From the NCBI GenBank assembly GCA_016125455.1, contig WGLS01000001.1:434001-498000 (forward strand): a stretch of 64,000 nucleotides of DNA. Direction: 5' to 3'. The notes beneath the pieces are model-generated. The model did not search any database. It was not told the origin of the DNA and saw only the letters and a program-made list of their open reading frames with translations. This document shows, piece by piece, positions 18,298-28,460 of the stretch (positions within the stretch are counted from its first letter, which is position 1; every line of letters begins with the position of its first letter). The position numbers were made by a program, and so were the translations under genes. This DNA is from Alphaproteobacteria bacterium. GTDB lineage: Bacteria; Pseudomonadota; Alphaproteobacteria; Caulobacterales; Parvularculaceae.

Positions 18298-19110
18298 TTG
18301 AACTGGCGCCGGCGCTTCGCTGGGCTGGCGATGCGCTTTAACGATCCTGAACCGGAAGAGCCACGCGAGCCTGCTGCGCCTATGCCGTACTCGGAACTGA
18401 GAGCCGAACACGTTATCGCCGCGATCGACACGCTCGCCTTGCGGATCCGCGAGCGGTTCCCGACCGCCGGGCTTGGCGGCGTCTGCGTTGAGCTTGGCGA
18501 GGTGGCGCGCAGTTGCGCGGCGGAGGCGGATCGGATCGCGCGGCCGCAGCTGTGGATCCGCGCGTCGGTCGTCTCGGTCTGGACCGCCGGCGCCGTGGCG
18601 GCGTTCTGGGTATTGCGGGGGCTGCATTTCGACGAGATCGACGGCGAGGCGATGACCGAGGCGTTCACGCTTGTCCAGTTCCTTGACCCGGCAATGAATA
18701 TCGCCGTGCTCGTCGGGCTTGGCGTTATCGCGCTGGGGCAACTGGAGGAGCGATGGAAGCGCGCTCGTGCGCTCGACTACCTGCACAAGCTTCGATCGAT
18801 CGCCCACATCGTCGACATGCACCAGCTGACGAAGGACCCTTACCGCCTGTCGGACGAACTGGCGCCGACGGCGCACTCGCCGCGATACGAAATGACCCCG
18901 GCGCTGATGGAGCGCTATCTCGACTACTGCACGGAAATGCTGAGTCTGACCGGCAAGCTCGCCGCAGTGCTTGCCGAGAAGAGCGGCGATCCCGAAGTGA
19001 ACCAGTCGGCCCATGAGCTTGAGATGCTGGCCACCGGCCTTGCGCGGAAGATCTGGCAGAAGATCATGACGATGGGCCGCAGCCCGGTCTTCGTTGATGG
19101 CGTGGACTAA
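18298..19110 (+). CDS. hypothetical membrane protein
   Basis: A 270-residue protein starting at TTG (18298), chosen because GAGGAAG sits seven bases upstream and no ATG fits the N-terminus. Two membrane segments are likely (ASVVSVWTAGAVAAFWVL at about 90-108 and MNIAVLVGLGVIALGQL at about 131-148), flanked by charged helical cytoplasmic parts. The C-terminal half (YLHKLRSIAHIVDMHQLTKDP ... YLDYCTEMLSLTGKLAAVLA) appears helical and conserved in character, but I do not recognise the family. Its TAA overlaps by two bases the stop of the converging gene at 19107. Confidence 0.7.
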   Translation: MNWRRRFAGLAMRFNDPEPEEPREPAAPMPYSELRAEHVIAAIDTLALRIRERFPTAGLGGVCVELGEVARSCAAEADRIARPQLWIRASVVSVWTAGAVAAFWVLRGLHFDEIDGEAMTEAFTLVQFLDPAMNIAVLVGLGVIALGQLEERWKRARALDYLHKLRSIAHIVDMHQLTKDPYRLSDELAPTAHSPRYEMTPALMERYLDYCTEMLSLTGKLAAVLAEKSGDPEVNQSAHELEMLATGLARKIWQKIMTMGRSPVFVDGVD

Positions 19111-19775
19111 CGCAGGGCCGGCGGGCCACGGAACCGCGTGCGGATCAGGAAGAAAATCAGCGCAAGGAAAATGAACAGCTCCGGCAGGGCGAGCGCGCCC
19201 GACTGCTGCAGCCATGCCGGAAATGCCGCCTGACCGGGGCCAGTAAAGGCGGAGCCCGCCGCGATGAAGAACCCCAGGCACATCCGCCAAAGGTGCCGAG
19301 CGATGCGCTGGCGTTCAGGCGCCGCGCGGCGCGCCAGCCAGGCCGCGTCGCCGAGGGCGGCCGCCGCGGCCATGCCGCCGAGGAAAAAATAGTCTTCAGC
19401 CGGAAATCCTCGAAATGCGCCGTCGCCTCGAACGGCGACAACGCCAATCGTCGCCAGCGCGCCAAGGTTCAGCAGGTTCGAAATTGCGAGCGCGACGCCC
19501 GCGCCGCTGGCCTTTTGGCTCGGTCCGCGCGCCGCCAGCCAGCCGGTAACGACGAGATAGGCGGCAAGAACGCCCGCAAACGCGGTAATCAGGAACCGGT
19601 CCGACGCGATGAGGCCCAGAGCCGCGCCAAGGATCGATGCAATCGACATCGTCGCGACGAACATTCGGCCGGCCGCGACGTGGATGCTTGCCCCCTTTCG
19701 AGCGACGAGCGCCGTTGCGCCCGCCGCGACGGCGAGGGCGCCGATCGAGACATGAAAGAATGTCAGGTCAGCCAC
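19107..19775 (-). CDS. DUF2306-like multi-pass membrane protein
   Basis: A 222-residue hydrophobic protein with about six or seven segments. The N-terminal FFHVSIGALAVAAGATALVARKG ... HVAAGRMFVATM has the 'H..AG..AL..RKG...H...G..F' pattern of the DUF2306 group. The GTG at 19775 follows a GGGAGG; the frame runs far upstream (to 20411) across the dnaK promoter and part of dnaK on the other strand, and that extension is not credible. Function is unknown. Confidence 0.7.
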   Translation of the reverse strand: MADLTFFHVSIGALAVAAGATALVARKGASIHVAAGRMFVATMSIASILGAALGLIASDRFLITAFAGVLAAYLVVTGWLAARGPSQKASGAGVALAISNLLNLGALATIGVVAVRGDGAFRGFPAEDYFFLGGMAAAAALGDAAWLARRAAPERQRIARHLWRMCLGFFIAAGSAFTGPGQAAFPAWLQQSGALALPELFIFLALIFFLIRTRFRGPPALR

Positions 19776-20148
19776 CCGCCCCTCCCGCAAGGCAATCCCG
19801 TTGAGCCTATCGAAGACGCAGCCTTGGCCGCGACGCAAGGCGCGCCGGGCCGCGCTTTCGACCGACCGAAGCGATGCTGCGGCAGGCCGCGCAGTTAACC
19901 TGACGCTAACCAACCCGGCGGAGGTTTCGGTCCGCTTGAAAAATCCCGGCCCAACGCAGGGTTGATGGGCCCGAAGGGCCTGCCTATATGCGCGACAATC
20001 GCAGGAGCGCGGCGTCGTTTCGAAACGGTTCCAACCCCAGCGAATGCTTAATTTACGATAGCGACCCCCCAGGACAAAAAGGGATCGTTCCGACCATGTG
20101 GCGCCGGCGTTCGCCGGGCGAATGAACGGTCCGCTTAAGGAGACGAAA
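19776..20148. other. divergent intergenic region upstream of dnaK
   Basis: This 373-base stretch separates the DUF2306-like gene from dnaK. It holds the sigma-32-like promoter described separately, a long leader of about 150 bases, and the dnaK ribosome site AAGGAGA at 20137-20143. I see no CIRCE element and no small gene. Confidence 0.6.
19961..19992 (+). promoter_or_regulatory. probable sigma-32 (RpoH) heat-shock promoter of dnaK
   Basis: A -35 box GTTGATG at 19961 and a -10 element CCTATATGCG at 19983-19992 are separated by 18 bases. The -10 matches the alphaproteobacterial sigma-32 consensus CYTATNTNNG at every defined position; the -35 has GTTG for CTTG. It lies about 155 bases before the dnaK ATG. 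Transcript ends have not been seen; the call rests on pattern and gene identity. Confidence 0.6.
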
Positions 20149-22071
<1,923 letters not shown>

Positions 22072-22098
22072 GTCCGCGCCGCCCCTGTTGCGCCGTCG

Positions 22099-22126
22099 AG
22101 GCGCGCGCTCAAGCCCGGGCGCGCCT
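22099..22126 (+). terminator. GC hairpin between dnaK and the FkbM gene
   Basis: AGGCGCGC at 22099-22106 pairs perfectly with GCGCGCCT at 22119-22126 around a 12-base loop. No T-tract follows, so it is not a standard intrinsic terminator. It could reduce read-through or stabilise the dnaK message, giving more DnaK than DnaJ (inference). Confidence 0.4.
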
Positions 22127-23019
22127 TGACGGTCAAGGGCGCGAGGCAGCTCGGGAACGAAGTGCGGACATACCTCTACATAAAGCACCTCGCCGCGACG
22201 AGCGGCCTCGCCCATGCGGCGAGGTCGGCCCGTCGCCTTGCGTCGGTCGCGTCGGCGGCGCGGCATCCCCATCTCGGCATGCTTTCCGCAGAAGACGAGA
22301 TGATCGACGCCTGCCTGAAGCGGTTCATTTCGGCACGGACGAACTGTCTCGATATTGGCGCTCATATCGGCTCTGTTGCGCATCGTCTGCGCGAGTTGGC
22401 GCCCGACGGCGACCTGACGCTCATTGAGCCCAGCGAAATGAAGGCGGCGTGGCTGAAAAGGCGCTTCGGCGAGGCGAACGTCATCCGCGCGGCCGCATCG
22501 GACGCGTCCGGCTCGGCGACCTTTTTCGACAACGCCGACGCGCCGGGATACAGCCGCTTGCGCACGCGCAACGGCGCTGCCAGCGAGGAACATGTCGCCG
22601 GCAGGGAATACGAAGTGCCGCTTGTCCGCCTTGACGATCTCTTCGCCGATCGCCGCGTCGACTTCATCAAGATCGATGTCGAGGGCCACGAACTGCCGGC
22701 GCTGAAGGGCGGGGCTGGTCTTCTTGCGCGTTGCCGCCCGGTCATCCTGTTCGAGGCGGGCGCGATCGCCGCCGGCGCGGAAACAGATGACGCGATGGAC
22801 CTTTTCGACTGGCTGGAGGAGACCTTCGGGTACAGGATCTTCCCCGCCTTCCACCTCATTTACGACCGGCGGCCGATCTCGCGCGATACCTTCCGCGAGT
22901 ATCGGCGGTACCCATTCGCCTGCTTCAACTATTTCGCGCTGCCGCCGGAGGCTGGCGCGCCAAACGGGACGGATGCTGACGTTGCGACAGCGCGCGGGGA
23001 CGCGCGCGGGAAGAGCTAG
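22126..23019 (+). CDS. FkbM-family SAM-dependent methyltransferase
   Basis: Up to 297 residues. SAM-binding motif I is [20 protein letters not shown], followed by [10 protein letters not shown]; the typical FkbM block [26 protein letters not shown] and [21 protein letters not shown] is clear. FkbM enzymes O-methylate sugars or polyketides in known cases; the target here is unknown. The TTG at 22126 has no good ribosome site and falls in a hairpin; GTG at 22162 ([15 protein letters not shown]) may be the true start. The gene ends three bases before dnaJ starts, so it is transcribed with the chaperones. Confidence 0.83.
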   Translation: MTVKGARQLGNEVRTYLYIKHLAATSGLAHAARSARRLASVASAARHPHLGMLSAEDEMIDACLKRFISARTNCLDIGAHIGSVAHRLRELAPDGDLTLIEPSEMKAAWLKRRFGEANVIRAAASDASGSATFFDNADAPGYSRLRTRNGAASEEHVAGREYEVPLVRLDDLFADRRVDFIKIDVEGHELPALKGGAGLLARCRPVILFEAGAIAAGAETDDAMDLFDWLEETFGYRIFPAFHLIYDRRPISRDTFREYRRYPFACFNYFALPPEAGAPNGTDADVATARGDARGKS

Positions 23020-23021
23020 AA

Positions 23022-24143
23022 ATGGCTGAAGATTTTTACCAGGCGCTTGGCGTCGACCGAAGCGCGGACGCTGCGGCGCTGAAATCCGCCTTTCGCAAGG
23101 CCGCGATGATGTACCATCCGGATCGCAATCCGGATGATCCGAACGCGGAGAAGAAGTTCAAGGAAGTGAACGAGGCCTACGAGGTCCTGTCCGACCCGCA
23201 AAAGCGGGCCGCCTATGACCGCTTCGGCCACGATGCGTTCCGCAATGGCGGGATGAACGGCGCGAGCGCCGGCTTCGGCGCCGGCGGATTCTCGGATGTC
23301 TTCGAGGATATCTTCAACGAGTTCATGGGCGGCGGGCGCGGCCGCGGGCCTGGTCGCGGCGCCGATCTGAAATACTCCCTCGAGATTAGCCTCGGCGACG
23401 CCTTTGCCGGCAAGAAGGCGACGATCAAGATGCCGGGGTCGGTCGCCTGCGAAACCTGCGAGGGCGCCGGCGCGAAGCCGGGATCGGCGCCGACGACCTG
23501 CGGCACGTGCCGCGGCGCCGGGCGCGTGCGGTTCCAGCAGGGATTTTTCACGATGGAGCGCACCTGCCCCGATTGCGGCGGCGAAGGGCGCGTCATAAAG
23601 GATCCGTGTACAGAGTGTGGCGGCGCCGGGCGCGTCAGGAAGGAGCGCACGCTTGCCGTTGACATTCCCGCCGGCATCGAGAGCGGCACGCGGATTCGCC
23701 TGGCCGGCGAGGGCGAGGCGGGGCCGCGCGGCGGGCCCGAGGGCGATCTCTATATTTTCGTGCAGGTGAAGGACCACGAGATCTTCGAGCGCGACGGCGG
23801 CGATCTTTATTGCGCCGCGCCGATCCCGATGACGACGGCGGCCCTTGGCGGCGAATTCGAGGCGCCGACGATCGATGGCGGCCGCGTGAAGATCAAGGTG
23901 CCCGAAGGCGCGCAGTCCGGCCGGCGCTTCCGCGTCAAGGGCAAGGGAATGACCCGCCTCAACCAGAAGGGCCGGGGCGACCTCTTCGTGGAAATCCATG
24001 TGGAGACGCCGTCAGGCCTCAACGCGAAGCAGCGCGATCTCCTGAAGCAGTTCTGCGAGGCCGGCGGCGATGAGGCGTGCCCGGAATCAAAGGGCTTCTT
24101 CGCCAGGGCCAAGACCTTCTGGGACGGATTGGCGGAGGGGTAG
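23022..24143 (+). CDS. dnaJ: co-chaperone DnaJ (Hsp40)
   Basis: A 373-residue type-I J protein. The J domain has the HPD motif in [11 protein letters not shown]; a Gly/Phe-rich segment ([20 protein letters not shown]) follows. The zinc-binding domain has four CxxCxGxG repeats ([32 protein letters not shown]), and the C-terminal substrate domain is complete. It stimulates the DnaK ATPase and delivers unfolded clients. The ATG begins two bases after the methyltransferase stop. Confidence 0.98.
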   Translation: MAEDFYQALGVDRSADAAALKSAFRKAAMMYHPDRNPDDPNAEKKFKEVNEAYEVLSDPQKRAAYDRFGHDAFRNGGMNGASAGFGAGGFSDVFEDIFNEFMGGGRGRGPGRGADLKYSLEISLGDAFAGKKATIKMPGSVACETCEGAGAKPGSAPTTCGTCRGAGRVRFQQGFFTMERTCPDCGGEGRVIKDPCTECGGAGRVRKERTLAVDIPAGIESGTRIRLAGEGEAGPRGGPEGDLYIFVQVKDHEIFERDGGDLYCAAPIPMTTAALGGEFEAPTIDGGRVKIKVPEGAQSGRRFRVKGKGMTRLNQKGRGDLFVEIHVETPSGLNAKQRDLLKQFCEAGGDEACPESKGFFARAKTFWDGLAEG

Positions 24144-24498
24144 GGCATTCGTACGTGTTCGGACGGCCCTCGCCGCCGTGCGACAGGTTTCCCACGGATC
24201 GCTCAACGAATTGATGGGAACCTGCCCTGTCCCGCCTCTCCGCGTGGCGCCGGCGGACCCGATTAAAGCCATCAGAGGCGTCGCCCCGCCGTTAACGGCG
24301 GAAAAGTCATTTACATTCCGGCTGGTTTCGGCGTGCGCGCCGGCGCAGCGTGGGGCGTCAACGAATTCGTCAACACAAGGAAAGCCAAAGCGCCGGGCAG
24401 GGACGCGTGCCCGGAAAGGCAAGCAGCGCACTTGGCGCTGCAAAACAAAAAAAGCCCGACGCATCGCGCCGGGCTTTCTCGTCCAGATGAAACGCGTG
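24144..24498. other. non-coding gap between dnaJ and the cold-shock gene
   Basis: A 355-base convergent gap. It contains the cold-shock gene's terminator at its right end and a perfect 14-base palindrome, CGCCGTTAACGGCG, at 24287-24300. The 10-mer tcaacgaatt occurs twice (near 24202 and 24358). I see no credible coding sequence. Confidence 0.5.
24450..24477 (-). terminator. intrinsic terminator of the cold-shock gene
   Basis: Read on the minus strand, AAAGCCCG and CGGGCTTT form a stem around a short loop and are followed by a run of seven T residues (AAAAAAA on the plus strand, 24446-24452). It lies about 20 bases after the stop codon of the minus-strand cold-shock gene. Confidence 0.8.
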
Positions 24499-24708
24499 TT
24501 AGGCGTTCTTGATCGTGGAGACGGCCGTCTTGCCGTTGCGGCGGTCGACTTCGGTTTCGAACTCGACGGTCTGGCCTTCGGACAGCGAGCTCATGCCGGA
24601 GCGCTCAAGAGCGGTCGCGTGCACGAACACGTCTTTCGATCCGCCTTCCGGCGTGATGAAGCCGTAGCCTTTGGATTCGTTGTAAAACTTGACAACGCCT
24701 TTGGTCAT
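24499..24708 (-). CDS. cold-shock protein (CspA family)
   Basis: A 69-residue single OB-fold RNA/DNA-binding protein. RNP1 is [11 protein letters not shown] and RNP2 is [10 protein letters not shown]; the aromatic patch of the N-terminus ([13 protein letters not shown]) is intact. Such proteins melt RNA structure in cold or in stationary phase. The ATG follows AAAGGA, and a strong terminator follows the gene, so it is probably monocistronic. A nearly 500-base untranslated region precedes it. The exact csp paralogue cannot be named. Confidence 0.95.
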   Translation of the reverse strand: MTKGVVKFYNESKGYGFITPEGGSKDVFVHATALERSGMSSLSEGQTVEFETEVDRRNGKTAVSTIKNA

Positions 24709-25189
24709 AATAGTCGTCCTTTCACTGACGATCTCCGCGATGAGAGGGCACCCGGAACAGCCCGCGCGACGTCACCGCAATGCAGTCGAATTTGGGGAAG
24801 GGAGAAGTCGTCAGCGTCATTCAAGTCGCGCCAAGGAAGTCTGTTCGGCCAAAATTCCCGCTATCCGTTGCGCGAAATTCGCCGGAATGCAAGACAACAA
24901 TTCTTCATCCGCGCGCCCTGAGCGCTTCACGCAACCGTGCAATTGCGTGTCTCATTTGCGCATTGCGGCCTGAGGCAGGCGACTTTATGTACCGACTGGC
25001 CGGTACAAATTGTTTTGGCCCGCTCATTCCGGTCTCGCCGGCGGGAAAAGCCGGGACGTGCTGAGACCCGAAACGAGACCGGCGCGCCGGGCCGTTCGAT
25101 GGTCGCCGAGATCGGAACGGCCTCGAAAGTCGCATCCAGAATGACGCCGTGACCGACGCCGGCGCCGCCAAACCAGAAGGACAGCCGCC
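24709..25189. other. 481-base divergent region between the cold-shock gene and DUF1348
   Basis: No convincing gene is present. The left part is the leader/promoter region of the cold-shock gene. CCGGTCTCG at 25029-25037 and CGAGACCGG at 25074-25082 form a 9-base inverted repeat upstream of the DUF1348 gene. I cannot assign a regulator. Confidence 0.45.
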
Positions 25190-25723
25190 ATGATCGAGAA
25201 CCTGACCGCCACGTCGCCCGCCGCCGCCGGCGGCGATGACCCGCTGATGCGCGTCGAGCCGCGTCCGCCCGCGCCGCCGTTCACGCGGGATACGGCGCTG
25301 CGCAAGGTGCGGCTTGCCGAGGATGCCTGGAACAGCCGCGACCCCGCCCGGATCGCGCTGGCGTACACGCCGGACAGTCGCTGGCGAAACCGGTCGCGGT
25401 TCGTCACGGGGCGGGCGGAGATCGTCGAATTCCTCACCGGAAAATGGGATCGGGAGCGGGACTATCGCCTGATCAAGGAGCTCTGGGCGTTCACCGATGA
25501 CCGCATCGCCGTGCGATTCCAGTATGAATACCGCAACGCCGACAATGCGTGGTTCCGGGCCTATGGCAACGAGAACTGGGAATTCGATGGGAACGGGCTC
25601 ATGCGGGTTCGCCAGGCGTCGATCAATGACGTGCCAATTGAGGCGTCGGAGCGGAAGTTTTTCTGGGACGCGCCGGGCCCTCGTCCGCAGGGCCATCCGG
25701 GCCTCACCGAGCTTGGGCTCTAG
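25190..25723 (+). CDS. DUF1348 (NTF2-like) protein
   Basis: A 177-residue protein. The long N-terminal [28 protein letters not shown] ... [19 protein letters not shown], then [20 protein letters not shown], and [14 protein letters not shown] are the hallmarks of the DUF1348 family, an NTF2-like cone fold. Family members are small soluble proteins of unknown activity, often annotated as SnoaL-like. Its TAG is interlocked with the stop of the converging DUF188 gene through a shared CTAG. Confidence 0.85.
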   Translation: MIENLTATSPAAAGGDDPLMRVEPRPPAPPFTRDTALRKVRLAEDAWNSRDPARIALAYTPDSRWRNRSRFVTGRAEIVEFLTGKWDRERDYRLIKELWAFTDDRIAVRFQYEYRNADNAWFRAYGNENWEFDGNGLMRVRQASINDVPIEASERKFFWDAPGPRPQGHPGLTELGL

Positions 25724-26205
25724 CGCTCCTGAAGCGCGCGTTGCAGGCGCACGATCTCCCGGTCGAGCGCCTGCAGGAAGCGCGAACGGTCTTCCTTGCG
25801 GAACGGCGCGGGGCCGCCGATTTCGCCGCCCCCTTTCGAACCGACCGACGCCCGAAGGTCGGCCATGATCGCCCGAGTTGCGATAGCTGAGCCGATCATG
25901 TCGGCGGTGAACGGTCTCCCGTTCGGTGCGATCACGCTCGCGCCGACTTTCAGGCAGCGGTCGGCGAGCAGGATGTCCGCGGTGATGACGATCGCCGCTG
26001 GCCCGGCTGCTTCGGCGATCCAGTCGTCGGCGGCGTCAAACCCGTCGGAGACCAGCACCCGTTCCACCAGCGGATCGTCCGGCGTGCGCATGAAGGCGTT
26101 GGCGACGATCTTCACCGGCGTGCGGGTGCGAAAGGCGACCCGGTAGATCTCGTCCTTCACCGGACAGGCGTCAGCGTCGACGAGGATTTGCAGCGCGTTG
26201 GTCAT
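25720..26205 (-). CDS. YaiI/YqxD-family DUF188 protein
   Basis: A 161-residue protein. [52 protein letters not shown] and [19 protein letters not shown] match the DUF188 family, which has a PIN-like nuclease fold with conserved Asp residues ([15 protein letters not shown]). Activity is unproven. The start at 26205 is where homology begins; the preceding frame lies in repeats. The ribosome site is weak. Confidence 0.88.
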   Translation of the reverse strand: MTNALQILVDADACPVKDEIYRVAFRTRTPVKIVANAFMRTPDDPLVERVLVSDGFDAADDWIAEAAGPAAIVITADILLADRCLKVGASVIAPNGRPFTADMIGSAIATRAIMADLRASVGSKGGGEIGGPAPFRKEDRSRFLQALDREIVRLQRALQER

Positions 26206-26671
26206 CCTGCGGCGTTCATTAGCCGGCGAGCGCATGGAGTTGCTACCGGGGAACTTGGAGAAACTCGCCCAACGGCGCGCAATTGGCGCGCAATTGGCGC
26301 GCAATTCGAGCTACGAAAAAAACTTATCGAACGCCTCAACCCGGCATGAACGCTGGCGTTGAGGGCATTTTCAAAAAAACTTATCGAACAGCGTTCCGGC
26401 GCCCCCACGATGCGTGCGTTGCGTTGGCGGACCGGAAGGGACCGCCGGCGGCCGTGAAAATCGCGGCGGGCTCTTTGACAAGTTGGAACAATGGGGGGCG
26501 ACGCACTGTGGCGACGCTCTGTATTGTGCGAGCGGTATCGTGTGGTCTGTCCCCTGCGGCATCGCGCGAGGCGTCTGGCCCGCCGTTCCGGCCCCTCGCG
26601 CCGGCCCCTCGCGCCGGCCCGTCGTGCTGGCCCGTCGTGCTGGGGCGCCATCCTTGAAAAGGGTCGTCGCC
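26206..26671. repeat. repeat-rich intergenic region with three different repeat families
   Basis: Within 466 bases there are three perfect tandem copies of ggcgcgcaatt (26274-26284, 26285-26295, 26296-26306). Two copies of aaaaaaacttatcgaac (26316-26332 and 26373-26389) flank a hairpin (CCTCAAC 26334-26340 with GTTGAGG 26358-26364). Four 13-base tandem units lie at 26588-26639, two of ccggcccctcgcg and two of the cyggcccgtcgtg type. Apparent ORFs here lack homology and are not credible. TTGACA at 26475-26480 has no clear partner -10. Confidence 0.8.
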
Positions 26672-27016
26672 ATGAAGGACGCGCTTTATCTCCTGCCGCC
26701 GGGATTTGAGGGGCATGGGCGCCGGGAGTACTGCCCCGAATGCGCGGAGTTATGGGGCTTCCTGCATTATTTTCCGGCAATCCGCGACGACCTTGAGATC
26801 GTGCACCAGCCCATCGACCATCCCCGTCCCGGGCTGGTGGCCCGGCTCGGCCCAGGCGAGTGGAACTGCCCTACCCTGATCCTGGCCGATGCGTCGCCCC
26901 ACGTCGCCCCTGAGCGGATCCGGACGGCCAATGGCGTGCGCTATCTCGACAGCGCCCGGGCGATTGGCGCCTACTACGCGGCGCGTTATGGCCTGGCCGT
27001 GCCGCGAAGCGGATGA
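26672..27016 (+). CDS. DUF3088 thioredoxin-like protein
   Basis: A 114-residue protein with a CPEC motif (YCPECAELWGFL, near residue 20) in thioredoxin position, then IRDDLEIVHQPIDHPRP and NCPTLILAD. This matches the DUF3088 family, a glutaredoxin/thioredoxin-like group of unknown partner. The ATG at 26672 follows AAAAGGG; the upstream open frame runs through tandem repeats and is rejected. The gene stands just after the repeat cluster. Confidence 0.75.
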   Translation: MKDALYLLPPGFEGHGRREYCPECAELWGFLHYFPAIRDDLEIVHQPIDHPRPGLVARLGPGEWNCPTLILADASPHVAPERIRTANGVRYLDSARAIGAYYAARYGLAVPRSG

Positions 27017-27133
27017 TCGGCCCCTTCCCGCGAAACGGGTATTTGGCCTTGGCGCTTTGTCGCCTGCGTCATCCGCGCTATGGTTAAGAACGGGTGAACA
27101 TCCGGGCCAATCGCGATTGAGGGGGCGTGGCGC

Positions 27134-27778
27134 ATGAAGAACGACCGCTACCGGGACGAAGACGACGCCTTGCCGATGGGCCTGATTGCGCTGGTGCTGT
27201 GTCTGCTGTTGATTGCCGGGTTCACCGCCTGGTGGTGGATGACCCGGGACCCGGCGGCGCCGAGCCAGGTTGAAGCGCCGGCCGTGAACCCTGAACCGCT
27301 GCCGGAACCGGAACCGGAGCCAGAACCCGAGCCGATGCCGGCGCCGATAGAGCCCGATCCGGAGCCGGCCCCTGAACCGGCCCCAGAGGCAGAGCCGGAG
27401 CCGGAGCCGATCATCGAGCCGGCGCCTGAACCCGCGCCCGATCCCGTCCGGATGACCGTTTACTTCGAACTCATGTCGTCAAAGCTCAGCGACGAGGCGG
27501 TGCGGGAAATTGCGGCGCGGACGGCAGGCCTCGACCTGTCGGCCGCCACGTCGATCCGGGTCGAAGGGTTTACCGACACCGCGGGCTCGGTCGCCTACAA
27601 TCTGCCGTTGTCGAAGGGCCGCACGTCGGCCGTCGCGGCTGCGCTTGCCGCGGCGGGGGCGCCGGCGGGAGGCGTTCAGACTGAATGGTTCGGGGAGACG
27701 CGCCTCGCCACCGAGACCGGCGATGGCGTCCGGGAGCCGCTCAACCGGCGCGCGACGATCGAGATCCGGTTCGACTGA
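27134..27778 (+). CDS. OmpA-family protein with transmembrane anchor and Pro-Glu-rich spacer
   Basis: A 214-residue protein. One membrane segment ([20 protein letters not shown], about 14-34) is followed by a Pro-Glu-rich rod (about 45-103, with many PEPEPEP units), then a C-terminal OmpA domain ([42 protein letters not shown]) that binds peptidoglycan. The rod probably spans the periplasm from the inner membrane to the wall, as in MotB- or TonB-like designs. The start follows GGGGGCG. The partner is unknown. Confidence 0.8.
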   Translation: MKNDRYRDEDDALPMGLIALVLCLLLIAGFTAWWWMTRDPAAPSQVEAPAVNPEPLPEPEPEPEPEPMPAPIEPDPEPAPEPAPEAEPEPEPIIEPAPEPAPDPVRMTVYFELMSSKLSDEAVREIAARTAGLDLSAATSIRVEGFTDTAGSVAYNLPLSKGRTSAVAAALAAAGAPAGGVQTEWFGETRLATETGDGVREPLNRRATIEIRFD

Positions 27779-27823
27779 CCAGGCCGGTTCGACCGACCAG
27801 GAAAGGGATGAATACGATTGCGG

Positions 27824-28324
27824 TCATCCCTGCGGCGTCAGGCGCTTGCGCATCAGGACCGCCGCGAAAGGCTGGCCGGCGACCGTGAGCGAGGTGAACC
27901 GGAGATGCCGGAAACCGAGTCGCGCGTAAAAGCCTTCAGCGATCAGCGTCGACACACAATCAAAATCCCGCGCCCCGGCAAAGGCGGCTTCCGCCTCGCA
28001 ATGGGCGACAATAGCTGCGCCGACCCCGCGGCCCGCCGCCGAAGGGGCAGTCGCCACCTGCCGCAGATCCGCGGCCCCATTCAGCAACGGGGTCCCGCCC
28101 CAGCCGCCGCAGCCAAGGACGCGCCTGTCGTCTTCCGCGACGTAGAACCGGCCGGACGCGATGATCGCCGGGGTTGCGCGCATGACGGCATCAATCGCGC
28201 CGGCAAGCGTCCTCGCGGCGTAAAATGGCGGGCCATAGGCTTCGTAGGATGATCGGATGAGCCGGTTGAGGGCCGGCAGGTCCGTGCGGTCGGCGGGGCG
28301 AATGACTATGTGACGCGTCGACAT
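27824..28324 (-). CDS. GNAT-family N-acetyltransferase
   Basis: A 166-residue protein. HIVIRPADRTDLPALNRLIRSSY starts the fold; motif A is DLRQVATAPSAAGRGVGAAIV, the acetyl-CoA binding loop; the C-terminal part reads GFYARLGFRHL. The substrate cannot be inferred. MSTRHIV at 28324 is the best start. It converges with the OmpA-like gene (about 45 bases between stops) and diverges from the M1 peptidase gene. Confidence 0.85.
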   Translation of the reverse strand: MSTRHIVIRPADRTDLPALNRLIRSSYEAYGPPFYAARTLAGAIDAVMRATPAIIASGRFYVAEDDRRVLGCGGWGGTPLLNGAADLRQVATAPSAAGRGVGAAIVAHCEAEAAFAGARDFDCVSTLIAEGFYARLGFRHLRFTSLTVAGQPFAAVLMRKRLTPQG

Positions 28325-28460
28325 GCCTTCGATCATGCAAGCGTTGCGCCGCGTAGCCAAGCCGGGCGAAGTAAGCGTTCCCGGTCGCCCGCTTGGCGAT
28401 GCCAGCCCGCCAAACTACCCTCGCCCCCGCCGGAGAGGATCGCCCCGGAAAGGATCGCCA

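Noticed and set aside
24287-24300. Palindrome CGCCGTTAACGGCG as an operator
   Set aside because: It lies in a convergent gap, far from any gene start, so no regulated promoter is evident; kept only as part of the gap description.
24144-25189. tRNA or small structured RNA in the two large gaps around the cold-shock gene
   Set aside because: No T-arm GGTTCGA-type sequence or cloverleaf could be found by eye; a covariance search would be needed for a confident negative.
26588-26639. Four 13-bp repeats as a CRISPR-like array
   Set aside because: Units abut without spacers and no cas genes are near.
27148-27414. Minus-strand Gly-Ser repeat ORF
   Set aside because: It is the shadow of the Pro-Glu-rich linker of the OmpA-like protein.
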